DNA from: Fibrobacter sp.
Lineage (GTDB): Bacteria; Fibrobacterota; Fibrobacteria; Fibrobacterales; Fibrobacteraceae
Reading direction: 5' to 3'
NCBI GenBank assembly: GCA_016295375.1
Contig: JAEDLI010000067.1
Span: forward strand, 1 to 13,161
Length of the DNA stretch: 13,161 nt
Position numbers and translations under genes: made by a program. This document shows positions 1-6,118 of the stretch, one piece after another. How positions within the stretch are numbered: the first letter of the stretch is position 1; every line of letters begins with the position of its first letter. The notes under the pieces are model-generated. The model had not been told where the DNA came from. It did no database searches and worked only from the letters and a program-made list of their open reading frames with translations.

Positions 1-1
1 G

Positions 2-709
2 GCAGGCGGTACGGAATCCCAGGACTGGGCCTTGATGCTGTTCCGCATGTACACCCACTTCTTTGAGCGGGAAAAGATGGACTTCAAGGTGGTGGACTTT
101 CAGGAGGCCGAAGACGCGGGCCTCAAGAGTGCCACCATCGAGGTGAACTGCGAAAACGCATACGGACTGTTGCGTTCTGAAATTGGTGTGCACCGCCTGG
201 TGCGCATCAGTCCCTTCGACGCCAATGCGCGCCGCCACACCAGTTTTACCGCAGTGTACCTTTACCCTGAACACGAAGACGTGGACTTTGATTTGGACAT
301 GTCGGATGTGCGTGTGGACACCTACCGCAGTAGCGGTGCCGGAGGCCAGTACATCAACAAGACGGATTCCGCCGTGCGCATGACCCACTTGCCTACGGGC
401 ATTATGGCCAGCTGCCAGACGGAACGCAGCCAGATCCAGAACCGCGAGACCTGCTACAAGATGCTCAAGACCATGGTGGCCGAACACTACCGCCTTGAAG
501 AAGAAGCCAAGCGGGATGCTCGCATGGCTGAAAAGAAAAAGGTGGAGTGGGGAAGCCAGATCAGGAGCTACGTGCTGCAGCCCTACCAGCTGGTGAAGGA
601 CCTCCGCACCGGAGTGGAAACGTCGGATACCGCCGGCGTGCTGGACGGAAAGATCAAGCCTTTCATCAACGCCTACCTGCTCAGCACCAGCGAGAAGCAG
701 GGGTCTTAG
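2..709 (+). CDS. prfB: Peptide chain release factor 2 (RF2), 3' part; 5' end outside window
   Basis: Class I release factor that reads UGA/UAA stop codons and triggers peptidyl-tRNA hydrolysis on the ribosome. The reading frame is open from the first bases of the window (AGGTESQDWALML), so the gene starts upstream. The codon-recognition tripeptide SPF (bases 209-217, context RLVRISPFDANARRHTSF) marks it as RF2 rather than RF1, which carries PxT. The catalytic GGQ (bases 341-349, in SSGAGGQYINKTDSAVR) is intact, and the C-terminal block YVLQPYQLVKDLRTGVET...FINAYL is typical of RF2. The programmed +1 frameshift site known near codon 25 in many prfB genes would lie outside the window, so it cannot be judged. 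The stop is TAG at 707-709. The gene is convergent with typA. Identity is secure; only the N-terminal domain is unseen. Confidence 0.97.
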   Translation, partial: AGGTESQDWALMLFRMYTHFFEREKMDFKVVDFQEAEDAGLKSATIEVNCENAYGLLRSEIGVHRLVRISPFDANARRHTSFTAVYLYPEHEDVDFDLDMSDVRVDTYRSSGAGGQYINKTDSAVRMTHLPTGIMASCQTERSQIQNRETCYKMLKTMVAEHYRLEEEAKRDARMAEKKKVEWGSQIRSYVLQPYQLVKDLRTGVETSDTAGVLDGKIKPFINAYLLSTSEKQGS

Positions 710-725
710 GGGATGTGCCCCTAGG
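705..725 (+). other. Stem-loop overlapping the prfB stop codon
   Basis: Bases 707-712 (TAGGGG) pair perfectly with 718-723 (CCCCTA) around a 5-nt loop. One G-U pair and one C-G pair extend the stem outward to 705/725. The left arm contains the prfB stop codon. No T-tract follows, so this is not a canonical intrinsic terminator. It could be a 3' stabilising structure or part of a less typical termination signal. Confidence 0.4.
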
Positions 726-752
726 AGAGGGGGTAGCGTAAGACTCAAGGAG

Positions 753-773
753 ATCCCCGACCAAGTCGGGGAT
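753..773. repeat. Palindromic intergenic repeat, copy 1 (perfect hairpin)
   Basis: ATCCCCGAC (753-761) and GTCGGGGAT (765-773) form a perfect 9-bp stem around a 3-nt loop and are followed by GACAT. The same outer sequence (GATCCCC...GGGATGACAT) recurs at 936-985 in the same orientation, so this looks like a member of a dispersed palindromic repeat family. No T-tract follows. Its family and copy number cannot be determined from this window. Confidence 0.5.
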
Positions 774-804
774 GACATGAGGCTGAAGCGACCTTTGGAC
801 ACTT

Positions 805-894
805 GGCCTTTTATACGACTCTTAGTGCTTTAGCACTTAGTGGAGTTATGCCCTTTGGGTAAGGCCTTAGTGTACATGGCCACCTTTAGGTGGT
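805..894. other. Cluster of mini-hairpins with TTT/TTTA loops in the prfB-typA gap
   Basis: Three short hairpins of the same design lie in a row: AGTGC-TTTA-GCACT (824-837), GCCC-TTT-GGGT (850-860, one G-U) and CCACC-TTTA-GGTGG (880-893). The first two are enclosed by a 6-bp long-range pairing, GGCCTT (805-810) with AAGGCC (861-866). No open reading frame of useful length, ribosome binding site or T-tract accompanies them. This could be a structured RNA, a compound repetitive element or decayed repeat sequence; nothing identifies which. Confidence 0.35.
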
Positions 895-935
895 GCGGGA
901 GGCTTCCCCCTATGTCGAGGTATTAACAGCAAAAA

Positions 936-985
936 GATCCCCGCCTTGGTTCGACTACGCTCACCACAGGTCGCAGGGATGACAT
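936..985. repeat. Palindromic intergenic repeat, copy 2 (longer centre)
   Basis: It starts GATCCCCGC and ends GCAGGGATGACAT. The ends pair as an 8-position stem with one mismatch (937-944 with 973-980). The outer sequence matches the repeat at 753-773, but the centre is a different, 28-nt stretch containing TTCGACTACGCTCACC. Shared ends with variable centres suggest a family of related elements rather than two terminators. The rest of the 710-1087 gap shows no gene. Confidence 0.45.
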
Positions 986-998
986 AACGCAAGAATGC

Positions 999-1026
999 AA
1001 AAAATCCCGACCGTAAAGGTCGGGAC
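999..1026 (-). terminator. Intrinsic terminator of typA
   Basis: TCCCGACC (1005-1012) and GGTCGGGA (1018-1025) form a perfect 8-bp stem with a 5-nt loop. Read on the minus strand the stem is followed directly by TTTTTT (1004-999). The polarity and the position about 60 nt past the typA stop fit a Rho-independent terminator for typA. On the plus strand the stem is followed by A-rich sequence, so it would not act as a standard terminator for prfB. Confidence 0.8.
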
Positions 1027-1032
1027 TAAAAA

Positions 1033-1060
1033 AACTAGTAACTAGGAACTAATAACTAGC
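1033..1060. repeat. Four tandem heptads AACTAnn
   Basis: Four consecutive 7-bp units: AACTAGT, AACTAGG, AACTAAT, AACTAGC. The first five bases are invariant. The tract lies in the typA 3' untranslated region, between the typA stop codon and its terminator hairpin. A second heptad tract with a different unit sits upstream of glyS. Confidence 0.6.
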
Positions 1061-1087
1061 CCGTAGGGCGTAACTGCGCGAAGCGTA

Positions 1088-2923
1088 TTAGGCATCGTCT
1101 TCAGCAGGTCTCTTCGACAGCTGCTTGCGCCTGATGGGGTCCAGCTCGGTCTTGCGGAGACGGAGCACTTCGGGCGTGACTTCGATGCATTCGTCTTCGT
1201 TGATGAAGGTGACGCATTCTTCCAGGGTCATGCGGCGGTAAGGAGTCAGCTGGATCATGTCGTCAGCGGACTTGGAGCGCATGTTGGTGAGGTGCTTGCC
1301 CTTGGTGACGTTCACGGTAATGTCTACGTCGCGGTTGTGTTCGCCCACGATCATGCCCGGATAAACTTCGGCGCCAGGTCCGATGACCAGGTAGCCGCGG
1401 TCCTCCAGGTTGGAAAGGGCGTAGCTGGCGGCTTCGCCCGGTTCTTTGGCGATAAGCACGCCGTTGATGCGGGTGGGGATTTCTCCCTTGTAGGGCTGGT
1501 ATTCCTTGAAGAAGGACTGGGTCACGGCGTAACCCTTGGAGAGGGACAGGAGCTTCGGGCGGATACCGATAAGGCCACGGCTCGGCACGATGAATTCCAG
1601 GGACACGCGGTCGTTGTCGTCGGTGACCATGTTCACCATTTCGCCCTTGCGCTGCTGGATTTCCTGGATGCAGGCGCCACTGAATTCGCTGGGCACTTCC
1701 ACCTTGAAGTCTTCCACCGGCTCCAGGAGTTTGCCGTTTTCGTCGTTGTGGAAAATCACCTGGGGGGATCCGATGGTGAATTCGTACAGTTCGCGACGCA
1801 TGTTTTCGACGAGGATGGTGAGGTGCAGAATGCCACGGCCCGAAACCTTGAAGGTAGAGGCGCCGTCCACCTTTTCGACGAGGAGGGCGGGGTCTGCCAT
1901 GTGGGCACGTTCCAGGCGTTCCTGAAGCTGGTTACCCGTCATGAACTTGCCGCCGTACTTGCCGGCGAGGGGCGAGGTGTTCACGGTAAAAATCATGGAG
2001 ATGGTGGGCGGGTCGATATGGATGCGGGGCAGGTGCTTCGGATTGCTGGTGGCGCTGATGGTGTCACCTATGTCGAAGGTGTCAAGCCCAGCAATGAGCA
2101 CGATTTCGCCCGGACCAGCTTCGTCCACCGGCTTCGGGGTGAGGCCTTCGTAGCGCAGGATCTTCTGGGGGCGGATGGTCTTCACGGTGCCGTCGGTAAA
2201 GGCCTGGGCGTAGGTCTGGTTCGGCTTGAGCACGCCCTGCTGCACGCGACCCACGGCCAAGCGGCCAAGGAAGGTGGAGTATTCGAGGGATGCAATCTGC
2301 AGGAGCGGTTCGGCGGCGGGGTCGCCCTTCGGGGCCGGAATGCGCTCGATAATCTTGTCCATGAGGATGCTGAAGTCGCCGTCCGGGTCTTCCATCTCGG
2401 CCTTGCAGATGCCCTTACGGCCGGAACCGAACACCTTGTCGAAGTCAAGCTGCTCTTCGTTGGCGTCCAGTTCGCAGAAGAGGTCGAACACCTTGTCGAG
2501 GGCGCCGTGGGGGTTGCAGCCGTCGCGGTCAATCTTGTTCACCACCACGATGGGGATGAGCCCGAGTTCGAGAGCCTTCTGGGTCACGAAACGGGTCTGA
2601 GCCATGGGACCTTCAAAAGCGTCCACAACCAACAACACTCCGTCCACCGTCCCGAGAACGCGTTCCACCTGGCCACCGAAGTCGGCGTGCCCCGGGGTAT
2701 CCACGATGTTCACGCGGTAGCCCTTGTACATGACGCTGGTGTTCTTGGAGAGAATGGTAATGCCGCGTTCCCGTTCCAGGTTGTCGCTGTCCATCACGCG
2801 TTCGTTGACTTCTTCGCCTTCGTGGAAGGTTCCGCACTGCTTGAGAAGCTGATCGACAAGGGTTGTTTTACCGTGGTCAACGTGGGCGATAATGGCGACG
2901 TTTCTGATTTTCGATTGATCCAT
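1088..2923 (-). CDS. typA: GTPase TypA/BipA
   Basis: Ribosome-associated translational GTPase of the TypA/BipA family, known to act in 50S assembly and stress adaptation. The protein is 611 aa, close to the usual length. G1 is AHVDHGKTT (13-21), switch I contains RERGITI (51-57), G3 is DTPGHADF (75-82) and G4 is NKID (129-132). Elongation-factor domain II and the TypA-specific C-terminal region follow, with blocks such as SRGLIGIR and KGKHLTNMRSK. The frame is open further upstream to an ATG at 2992, but MDQSKIRNVAIIAHVDHGKT is the standard N-terminus, AAGAG precedes the 2923 ATG, and the predicted promoter lies inside the extra stretch. So 2923 is the start. It is divergent from the receiver-like gene at 3046 and convergent with prfB. 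Domains and length look intact. Confidence 0.97.
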   Translation of the reverse strand: MDQSKIRNVAIIAHVDHGKTTLVDQLLKQCGTFHEGEEVNERVMDSDNLERERGITILSKNTSVMYKGYRVNIVDTPGHADFGGQVERVLGTVDGVLLVVDAFEGPMAQTRFVTQKALELGLIPIVVVNKIDRDGCNPHGALDKVFDLFCELDANEEQLDFDKVFGSGRKGICKAEMEDPDGDFSILMDKIIERIPAPKGDPAAEPLLQIASLEYSTFLGRLAVGRVQQGVLKPNQTYAQAFTDGTVKTIRPQKILRYEGLTPKPVDEAGPGEIVLIAGLDTFDIGDTISATSNPKHLPRIHIDPPTISMIFTVNTSPLAGKYGGKFMTGNQLQERLERAHMADPALLVEKVDGASTFKVSGRGILHLTILVENMRRELYEFTIGSPQVIFHNDENGKLLEPVEDFKVEVPSEFSGACIQEIQQRKGEMVNMVTDDNDRVSLEFIVPSRGLIGIRPKLLSLSKGYAVTQSFFKEYQPYKGEIPTRINGVLIAKEPGEAASYALSNLEDRGYLVIGPGAEVYPGMIVGEHNRDVDITVNVTKGKHLTNMRSKSADDMIQLTPYRRMTLEECVTFINEDECIEVTPEVLRLRKTELDPIRRKQLSKRPAEDDA

Positions 2924-2950
2924 AAAGGGCTCTTTTGAATTTTTGTTTAT

Positions 2951-2962
2951 TTTGGGCCCAAA
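2951..2962. promoter_or_regulatory. 12-bp perfect palindrome at the typA transcription start
   Basis: TTTGGGCCCAAA is its own reverse complement. It overlaps the end of the proposed typA -7 box and the expected transcription start. Its half-site TTTGGGCC resembles TTTGGACC in the inverted repeat at 2998-3043 in the same divergent region, which makes it a possible operator. Confidence 0.35.
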
Positions 2963-2989
2963 TTTAGAAAAAAGGATTGTAGTTTGCAA
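2959..2989 (-). promoter_or_regulatory. Probable typA promoter
   Basis: On the minus strand TTGCAA (2989-2984) is followed after 17 bp by TAAATTTG (2966-2959). The latter fits both a sigma-70-like -10 and the Bacteroidetes-type -7 consensus TAnnTTTG. It would give a leader of about 30 nt containing the AAGAG ribosome binding site before the ATG at 2923. Confidence 0.5.
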
Positions 2990-2997
2990 CATGGTTA

Positions 2998-3043
2998 TGG
3001 TCCAAAGCAGTTGTTCAGGAATCTTTTTGTTATATTTGGACCA
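2998..3043. promoter_or_regulatory. Inverted repeat flanking the promoter of the receiver-like gene
   Basis: TGGTCCAAA (2998-3006) and TTTGGACCA (3035-3043) are perfect 9-bp inverted copies separated by 28 bp. The right arm overlaps the proposed -7 box and ends just before the ATG at 3046. The half-site is nearly that of the TTTGGGCCCAAA palindrome by typA. A regulator binding both arms is a possible reading. Confidence 0.35.
3011..3038 (+). promoter_or_regulatory. Probable promoter of the receiver-like gene; near-leaderless
   Basis: TATATTTG (3031-3038) matches the TAnnTTTG -7 consensus exactly, with TTG at 3011-3013 as a possible upstream element. The ATG at 3046 begins only 8 nt past the box and no Shine-Dalgarno sequence is visible. 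The transcript is predicted to be leaderless or nearly so. Confidence 0.4.
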
Positions 3044-3045
3044 CT

Positions 3046-3504
3046 ATGGATAAGGAATTCGAAAAATTTGATGATGAAGAGGATTTGGGGGATTTTGACC
3101 AAAATCTTCTCGAATCTGGTGATTTTAATGAAAGTGCACCTGTGATTCGTGATTATAGCCAGCGTCAAATTCTCATTTGGGAAGAAGACGATGCTCGGCG
3201 CGAAGCTTGTCTCGAAGTCTTGACTGACCTGTTGGTGGGGGCTACCATCAAGCCCGTGAAAACCGAAGCCGAAGCCCTGGAACAACTGGAAAACGAGGAT
3301 TGGGATACCTTCGTGGTAGACTTTTATTCTGAAGGTGTTTCCGAGAGCGAATTTATCAAGCGGGTCAATAACTATCCGGGTTCAATTCTCGTGGCCATAT
3401 CCATGGGTCCGTTGACTTTGCCCGATGAGCGTGACCCCGCCAAGACGGAACTTTTGCGTAGGCTTTTCGATATGGATAAACCTACAGCTCAACTTCACGG
3501 CTAG
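3046..3504 (+). CDS. Stand-alone receiver-like (CheY-type) domain protein with acidic N-terminal extension
   Basis: The 152-aa protein has no signal peptide, so it is probably cytoplasmic. Residues 1-40 are very acidic and appear disordered. Residues 41-150 resemble a response-regulator receiver domain: QILIWEEDDARRE gives an acidic pair (E46/E47), TFVVDF gives a candidate phospho-acceptor D92, SILVAIS gives S119 at the end of strand 4, and MDKP gives K145-P146. Spacings (47 to 92, 92 to 145) match CheY D13-D57-K109 within one residue. The chain ends right after the KP motif, so the last helix is short or absent. There is no output domain. No histidine kinase lies in the window, so the partner is unknown. 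The start is fixed by the ATG just behind a TATATTTG promoter box. The receiver assignment rests on motif reading and is fairly likely; phosphorylation is inference. Confidence 0.75.
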   Translation: MDKEFEKFDDEEDLGDFDQNLLESGDFNESAPVIRDYSQRQILIWEEDDARREACLEVLTDLLVGATIKPVKTEAEALEQLENEDWDTFVVDFYSEGVSESEFIKRVNNYPGSILVAISMGPLTLPDERDPAKTELLRRLFDMDKPTAQLHG

Positions 3505-3526
3505 TCTAGGTCAAAAATTTTTTAAG

Positions 3527-3555
3527 ACTCCGAGGAGAACTCCCCGGAGTTTTTT
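3527..3555 (+). terminator. Intrinsic terminator after the receiver-like gene
   Basis: A 10-bp stem with one mismatch (3527-3536 with 3541-3550) and a 4-nt loop is followed by six T (3550-3555). It lies 22 bp past the stop at 3504. The lipoprotein gene on the minus strand also ends here (3570). On that strand the stem is followed by a mixed A/T tract, so weaker bidirectional use is possible. Confidence 0.8.
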
Positions 3556-3569
3556 GTTGTGGTGTAGTT

Positions 3570-4799
3570 CTAGACGCAACTCTCGGGAGAGCCCGGAGTA
3601 GGGGATTCCATACACCAGGATTCGCTTAGCCCCCTTGTCTGCCAGAGACGCAGGTTGAGTTGTGTGCTTTGGGGATTCTTGCTGGGATTGCTGTTGTTGG
3701 GAATGACAGTTGCCGAATCCTGAACGTTGGAATAAAATAAAGAATCTAGGATGCTTCCGTTGCATTGGAGCACGATGGAACTCTTGGTGTTGGTCAGGTC
3801 TCCCCAAGTTGTAGTGTTTTTGAATGCTGCTGGTGTGTTTGCCGAAGTATCGCCAAACACGAGGGTTTTGCCTGGGGCGATATCATTAACGATGATTTCC
3901 CAAGCCTTGCTGCCCGTTGAACCGGTGCCGATGGTGCAGCCGCCCAGTAAAAGGGTGTCTATGCTTCCATTGTAGATTTCGATGAATTCGTATTGGCTTG
4001 AATCGGTTTTGAGGGGAGCGCTCAAAAATTCCGTGATGACCAGGTCGTTTTTTTGGGGACTACGCCGTGATGCTGGCAGGTTCATTTGAATCTCCAGGTT
4101 GGCGTTGTCGGCGATTTCTATGGCTATGGCCGCCTTGCCTCTTAGGGATTTCAGTTCTAACGATGGGACTGGATTGTCAGGGCTTAAATAGAGGGAATCT
4201 TCTACTTGATAAATGTTGTTGTCCAGCTGGTCGAACAACGTTATTTTCAATCGGTAGCTTTTTTCTAGGGCAAGAAAATCAGTGTGGAACACACCATCGC
4301 TGTCGATAATTTCCATAAGGTAGGTATAGAGGGAATCTTCGGATTGCAATTCCATTTGCCCATAGGCGATTTTGACGGGGTTTCCAAACCCTAGGGGAAT
4401 CCGTAGGTAGATGAATCCGGCCAGAGGCCGCATCTTGATGTTTATTTCTTCTGTTTTTCCCGCTTCTAGTCGGGCCTCCACTTCGCCTTTTTGCATCAGG
4501 TTTCCGTTGGCATAAATTTTTGCCAGGAATTTCCAATGGTCATGGGGGAACAGGTCTAGCTCCAGGGAATGTTCTTCGGGACTTTTGACCAGGTGCAGGG
4601 TGTCCGCTCCTATACAGTCGATGACTAGACTGTCCATGAGTGGGACGCTTGTGTAGTGGAGTTCCAGTTGCACCTTGGCGGAGACACCTTCGGTGTTTGC
4701 AATCGTTTTTTCGCCGGAATCCTTGCCGCAGGCCCAAAGAACAAGGGCGAATAGGGAAAGGGCCAGAGCCCATAGGGTTGTTTTTTTGATAGGATTCAT
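3570..4799 (-). CDS. Lipoprotein with C-terminal lamin tail domain (LTD)
   Basis: The 409-aa protein has a lipoprotein signal (MNPIKK, hydrophobic stretch, lipobox LWAC) with the lipidated cysteine at C24, so it should be anchored in a membrane on the periplasmic or outer face. Residues about 30-245 contain beta-rich segments without a family I recognise. From about residue 251 a lamin tail domain begins (NDLVITEFLSAP...YEFIEIYNGS.DTLLLGGCTI), continues through DIAPGKTLVFGDT, and ends in the usual SPTPGSPESC. LTDs are immunoglobulin-like domains found in secreted and surface proteins of many bacteria; their ligands are mostly unknown. A strong AAGGAGG lies 5 nt before the ATG. The gene follows the GGQ gene on the same strand after 80 bp, with its own possible control site between. 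The function of the whole protein is unknown. Confidence 0.85.
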   Translation of the reverse strand: MNPIKKTTLWALALSLFALVLWACGKDSGEKTIANTEGVSAKVQLELHYTSVPLMDSLVIDCIGADTLHLVKSPEEHSLELDLFPHDHWKFLAKIYANGNLMQKGEVEARLEAGKTEEINIKMRPLAGFIYLRIPLGFGNPVKIAYGQMELQSEDSLYTYLMEIIDSDGVFHTDFLALEKSYRLKITLFDQLDNNIYQVEDSLYLSPDNPVPSLELKSLRGKAAIAIEIADNANLEIQMNLPASRRSPQKNDLVITEFLSAPLKTDSSQYEFIEIYNGSIDTLLLGGCTIGTGSTGSKAWEIIVNDIAPGKTLVFGDTSANTPAAFKNTTTWGDLTNTKSSIVLQCNGSILDSLFYSNVQDSATVIPNNSNPSKNPQSTQLNLRLWQTRGLSESWCMESPTPGSPESCV

Positions 4800-4813
4800 G
4801 AGACCTCCTTTTG

Positions 4814-4842
4814 GTTTATAAGAAATCCTATGCCTTATAAAC
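4814..4842. promoter_or_regulatory. Perfect 9-bp inverted repeat upstream of the LTD lipoprotein
   Basis: GTTTATAAG (4814-4822) and CTTATAAAC (4834-4842) are exact inverted copies with an 11-bp spacer. Their centres are 20 bp apart, about two helical turns. The site lies between the Shine-Dalgarno of the lipoprotein gene (4803-4810) and the end of the upstream GGQ gene. Geometry suits a dimeric regulator; a hairpin in the 5' untranslated RNA is the alternative. No convincing -35/-10 pair was found here. Confidence 0.4.
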
Positions 4843-4879
4843 GGAATTGGGAGGTCAAAAGGGAACGGTAAAAAAAATA

Positions 4880-5374
4880 TTACGAGTCCTGGGGCTGATT
4901 TCCTGAATTATGGTTCCTGGAACTCTGCAGCTTTTCAGCGCAGGGCTTACTTTGTCTTAAAATTTTCACCAGGGCGCTGGGAGAAAGGCCGAAAGCCTTG
5001 GCAGCTTCCTTGGTATCGCCGTTTTTTTGAGCCATGCGGTCAAAGACGTGGGCCACGAACAGGGGGAAAAGTGGGTTGCTTGTTTGAATATGCCCATTGC
5101 TTCCGGGAAAGGGCATTTCGGGCTCTTGAGGAGTTTCTCGCACCTTGAGGGCCAGGGCCATCTGCATGCGGTGCAAGGCGTGGACCTTATTTTCCTTGGC
5201 GGATCTCCCTTCGGAGGATTTGATTTCTAAATTGTATTCCCGTAAGGTCAGCTGCACTCCGGTGTTGGTCTTGTTCCTGTGTTGCCCGCCGGGACCGGAC
5301 CCCTGGAAACCTTTTAGGGTACAGGCGCCTAGCAGTTGGTCCAGGCTCATTTTTAAGTAGGTATCGCGATGCAT
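4880..5374 (-). CDS. Release-factor-like GGQ domain protein (probable ribosome rescue or peptidyl-tRNA hydrolase type)
   Basis: With the start at 5374 the protein is 164 aa. It has the class I release-factor catalytic core LLGACTLKGFQGSGPGGQHRNK (GGQ at 29-31) and the following GVQLTLREYN...KENK block. The codon-recognition domain with SPF or PxT is absent, so it should act independently of stop codons, as ArfB and related hydrolases do. Residues about 110-145 (VAHVFDRMAQKNGDTKEAAKAFGLSPSALVKIL) look like a helix-turn-helix-like tail that I associate with a family of short RF-1-domain proteins; the basic tail of ArfB is not seen. The start is uncertain: the frame is open to 5515, but residues before 5374 overlap the lipoprotein gene and look non-coding. 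ATGs at 5374 and 5350 are both possible and neither has a clear ribosome binding site. Substrate is not known from sequence. Confidence 0.82.
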   Translation of the reverse strand: MHRDTYLKMSLDQLLGACTLKGFQGSGPGGQHRNKTNTGVQLTLREYNLEIKSSEGRSAKENKVHALHRMQMALALKVRETPQEPEMPFPGSNGHIQTSNPLFPLFVAHVFDRMAQKNGDTKEAAKAFGLSPSALVKILRQSKPCAEKLQSSRNHNSGNQPQDS

Positions 5375-6103
5375 ATCTTGAAAGATAAAATTCTTGTGCC
5401 CCTCGCTATGGTCGTTTTCTTGTTGTTGACCGCCTGTGCGGGCTCTGCGGACAATGCCTCCCAGGGGAGTGTTCTTCAAAATGCCCCCCAGGATGCCCAG
5501 GCAAAGGACGCCCAATATCAGGAGCGAGTCCAGGACAAGCAGGCCCTTTTGGAAACCATGTTCCAGAACTTTCTGGACGGTATCCGGAACGGTGCTTCAG
5601 CCGAAGTCCTGTACGGCTATCTGACGGACACTTCGGAATACTGGCTGGACACTCTTGAAACACATGCCCGCCGCTACGACGCTGAGGCTCTGGATACATG
5701 CCAGTTTTATGAGGCCTATTCCATTATTCTTTACCGCCTTTATGAGCGGGAACACCTCTGGGAAACCGAAGATGACCGCATGCTCTTTATGCTGCTCAGC
5801 AAGAGCGGTATGCTGGACCGGTTCCTGCGTCTGCAACTTGGACCCATGAAGGTGAAAAACGACCGGGGAAGTATAGGCCTTGCCAAAAGCCCCGATGTGC
5901 CCATTATGCTGTTCGTCTGGGATGACCAGACCTGGAAACTGGACCTTCCGGCAACGCTCCCTCTGATCACCAAGGGAATCGAGTCTATCGCGGTCAAGAA
6001 GAACTGGACCAACCGCAAGCTGGCCCTTTACTGGATAGAGAAGGAATACCACATGACCTACTCCAGGCTGGACGATTCCCTGTTGGAGCCTATCGGTTTT
6101 TAG
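5369..6103 (+). CDS. Lipoprotein of unknown function, first gene of the PorU-like operon
   Basis: The 244-aa protein has a lipoprotein signal (MHILKDK, hydrophobic stretch, lipobox LTAC, lipidated C23). A short Ala/Gln/Asp-rich linker follows to about residue 50, then a mostly helical region rich in charged and aromatic residues (FLDGIRNG, YEAYSIILYRLYERE, MLFMLLSKSGMLDRFLRLQL). The C-terminal half contains IMLFVWDDQTWKLDLP, which resembles an SnoaL/NTF2-like ending, but I cannot assign a family. Starting at the internal ATG (residue 14) would remove the basic n-region, so 5369 is preferred. Translation initiation signals are weak (AGTAGGT about 8 nt upstream). It lies 15 bp before the next gene, which suggests co-transcription. 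Its start is head to head with the GGQ gene. Confidence 0.8.
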   Translation: MHILKDKILVPLAMVVFLLLTACAGSADNASQGSVLQNAPQDAQAKDAQYQERVQDKQALLETMFQNFLDGIRNGASAEVLYGYLTDTSEYWLDTLETHARRYDAEALDTCQFYEAYSIILYRLYEREHLWETEDDRMLFMLLSKSGMLDRFLRLQLGPMKVKNDRGSIGLAKSPDVPIMLFVWDDQTWKLDLPATLPLITKGIESIAVKKNWTNRKLALYWIEKEYHMTYSRLDDSLLEPIGF

Positions 6104-6118
6104 TTAGACGAATACACG

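Noticed and set aside
805..894. tRNA-like cloverleaf
   Set aside because: No T-psi-C arm (GGTTCRA), no acceptor stem of 7 bp and no plausible anticodon arm; only small hairpins.
1292..2938. 548-codon open frame on the + strand opposite typA
   Set aside because: It lies entirely antisense to the secure typA gene, has composition typical of the reverse complement of a conserved GTPase (many His/Val/Gly), no family resemblance and no ribosome binding site.
2924..2992. Extended typA start at 2992
   Set aside because: Would add 23 non-conserved residues encoded by the promoter region; TypA proteins begin at the MDQSKIRNVAIIAHVDHGKT position.
3469..3483. Shared peptide LFDMDKP in the receiver-like protein and the 8-TM protein (near 11250)
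   Set aside because: Seven residues in otherwise unrelated proteins and with different codons; most likely chance.
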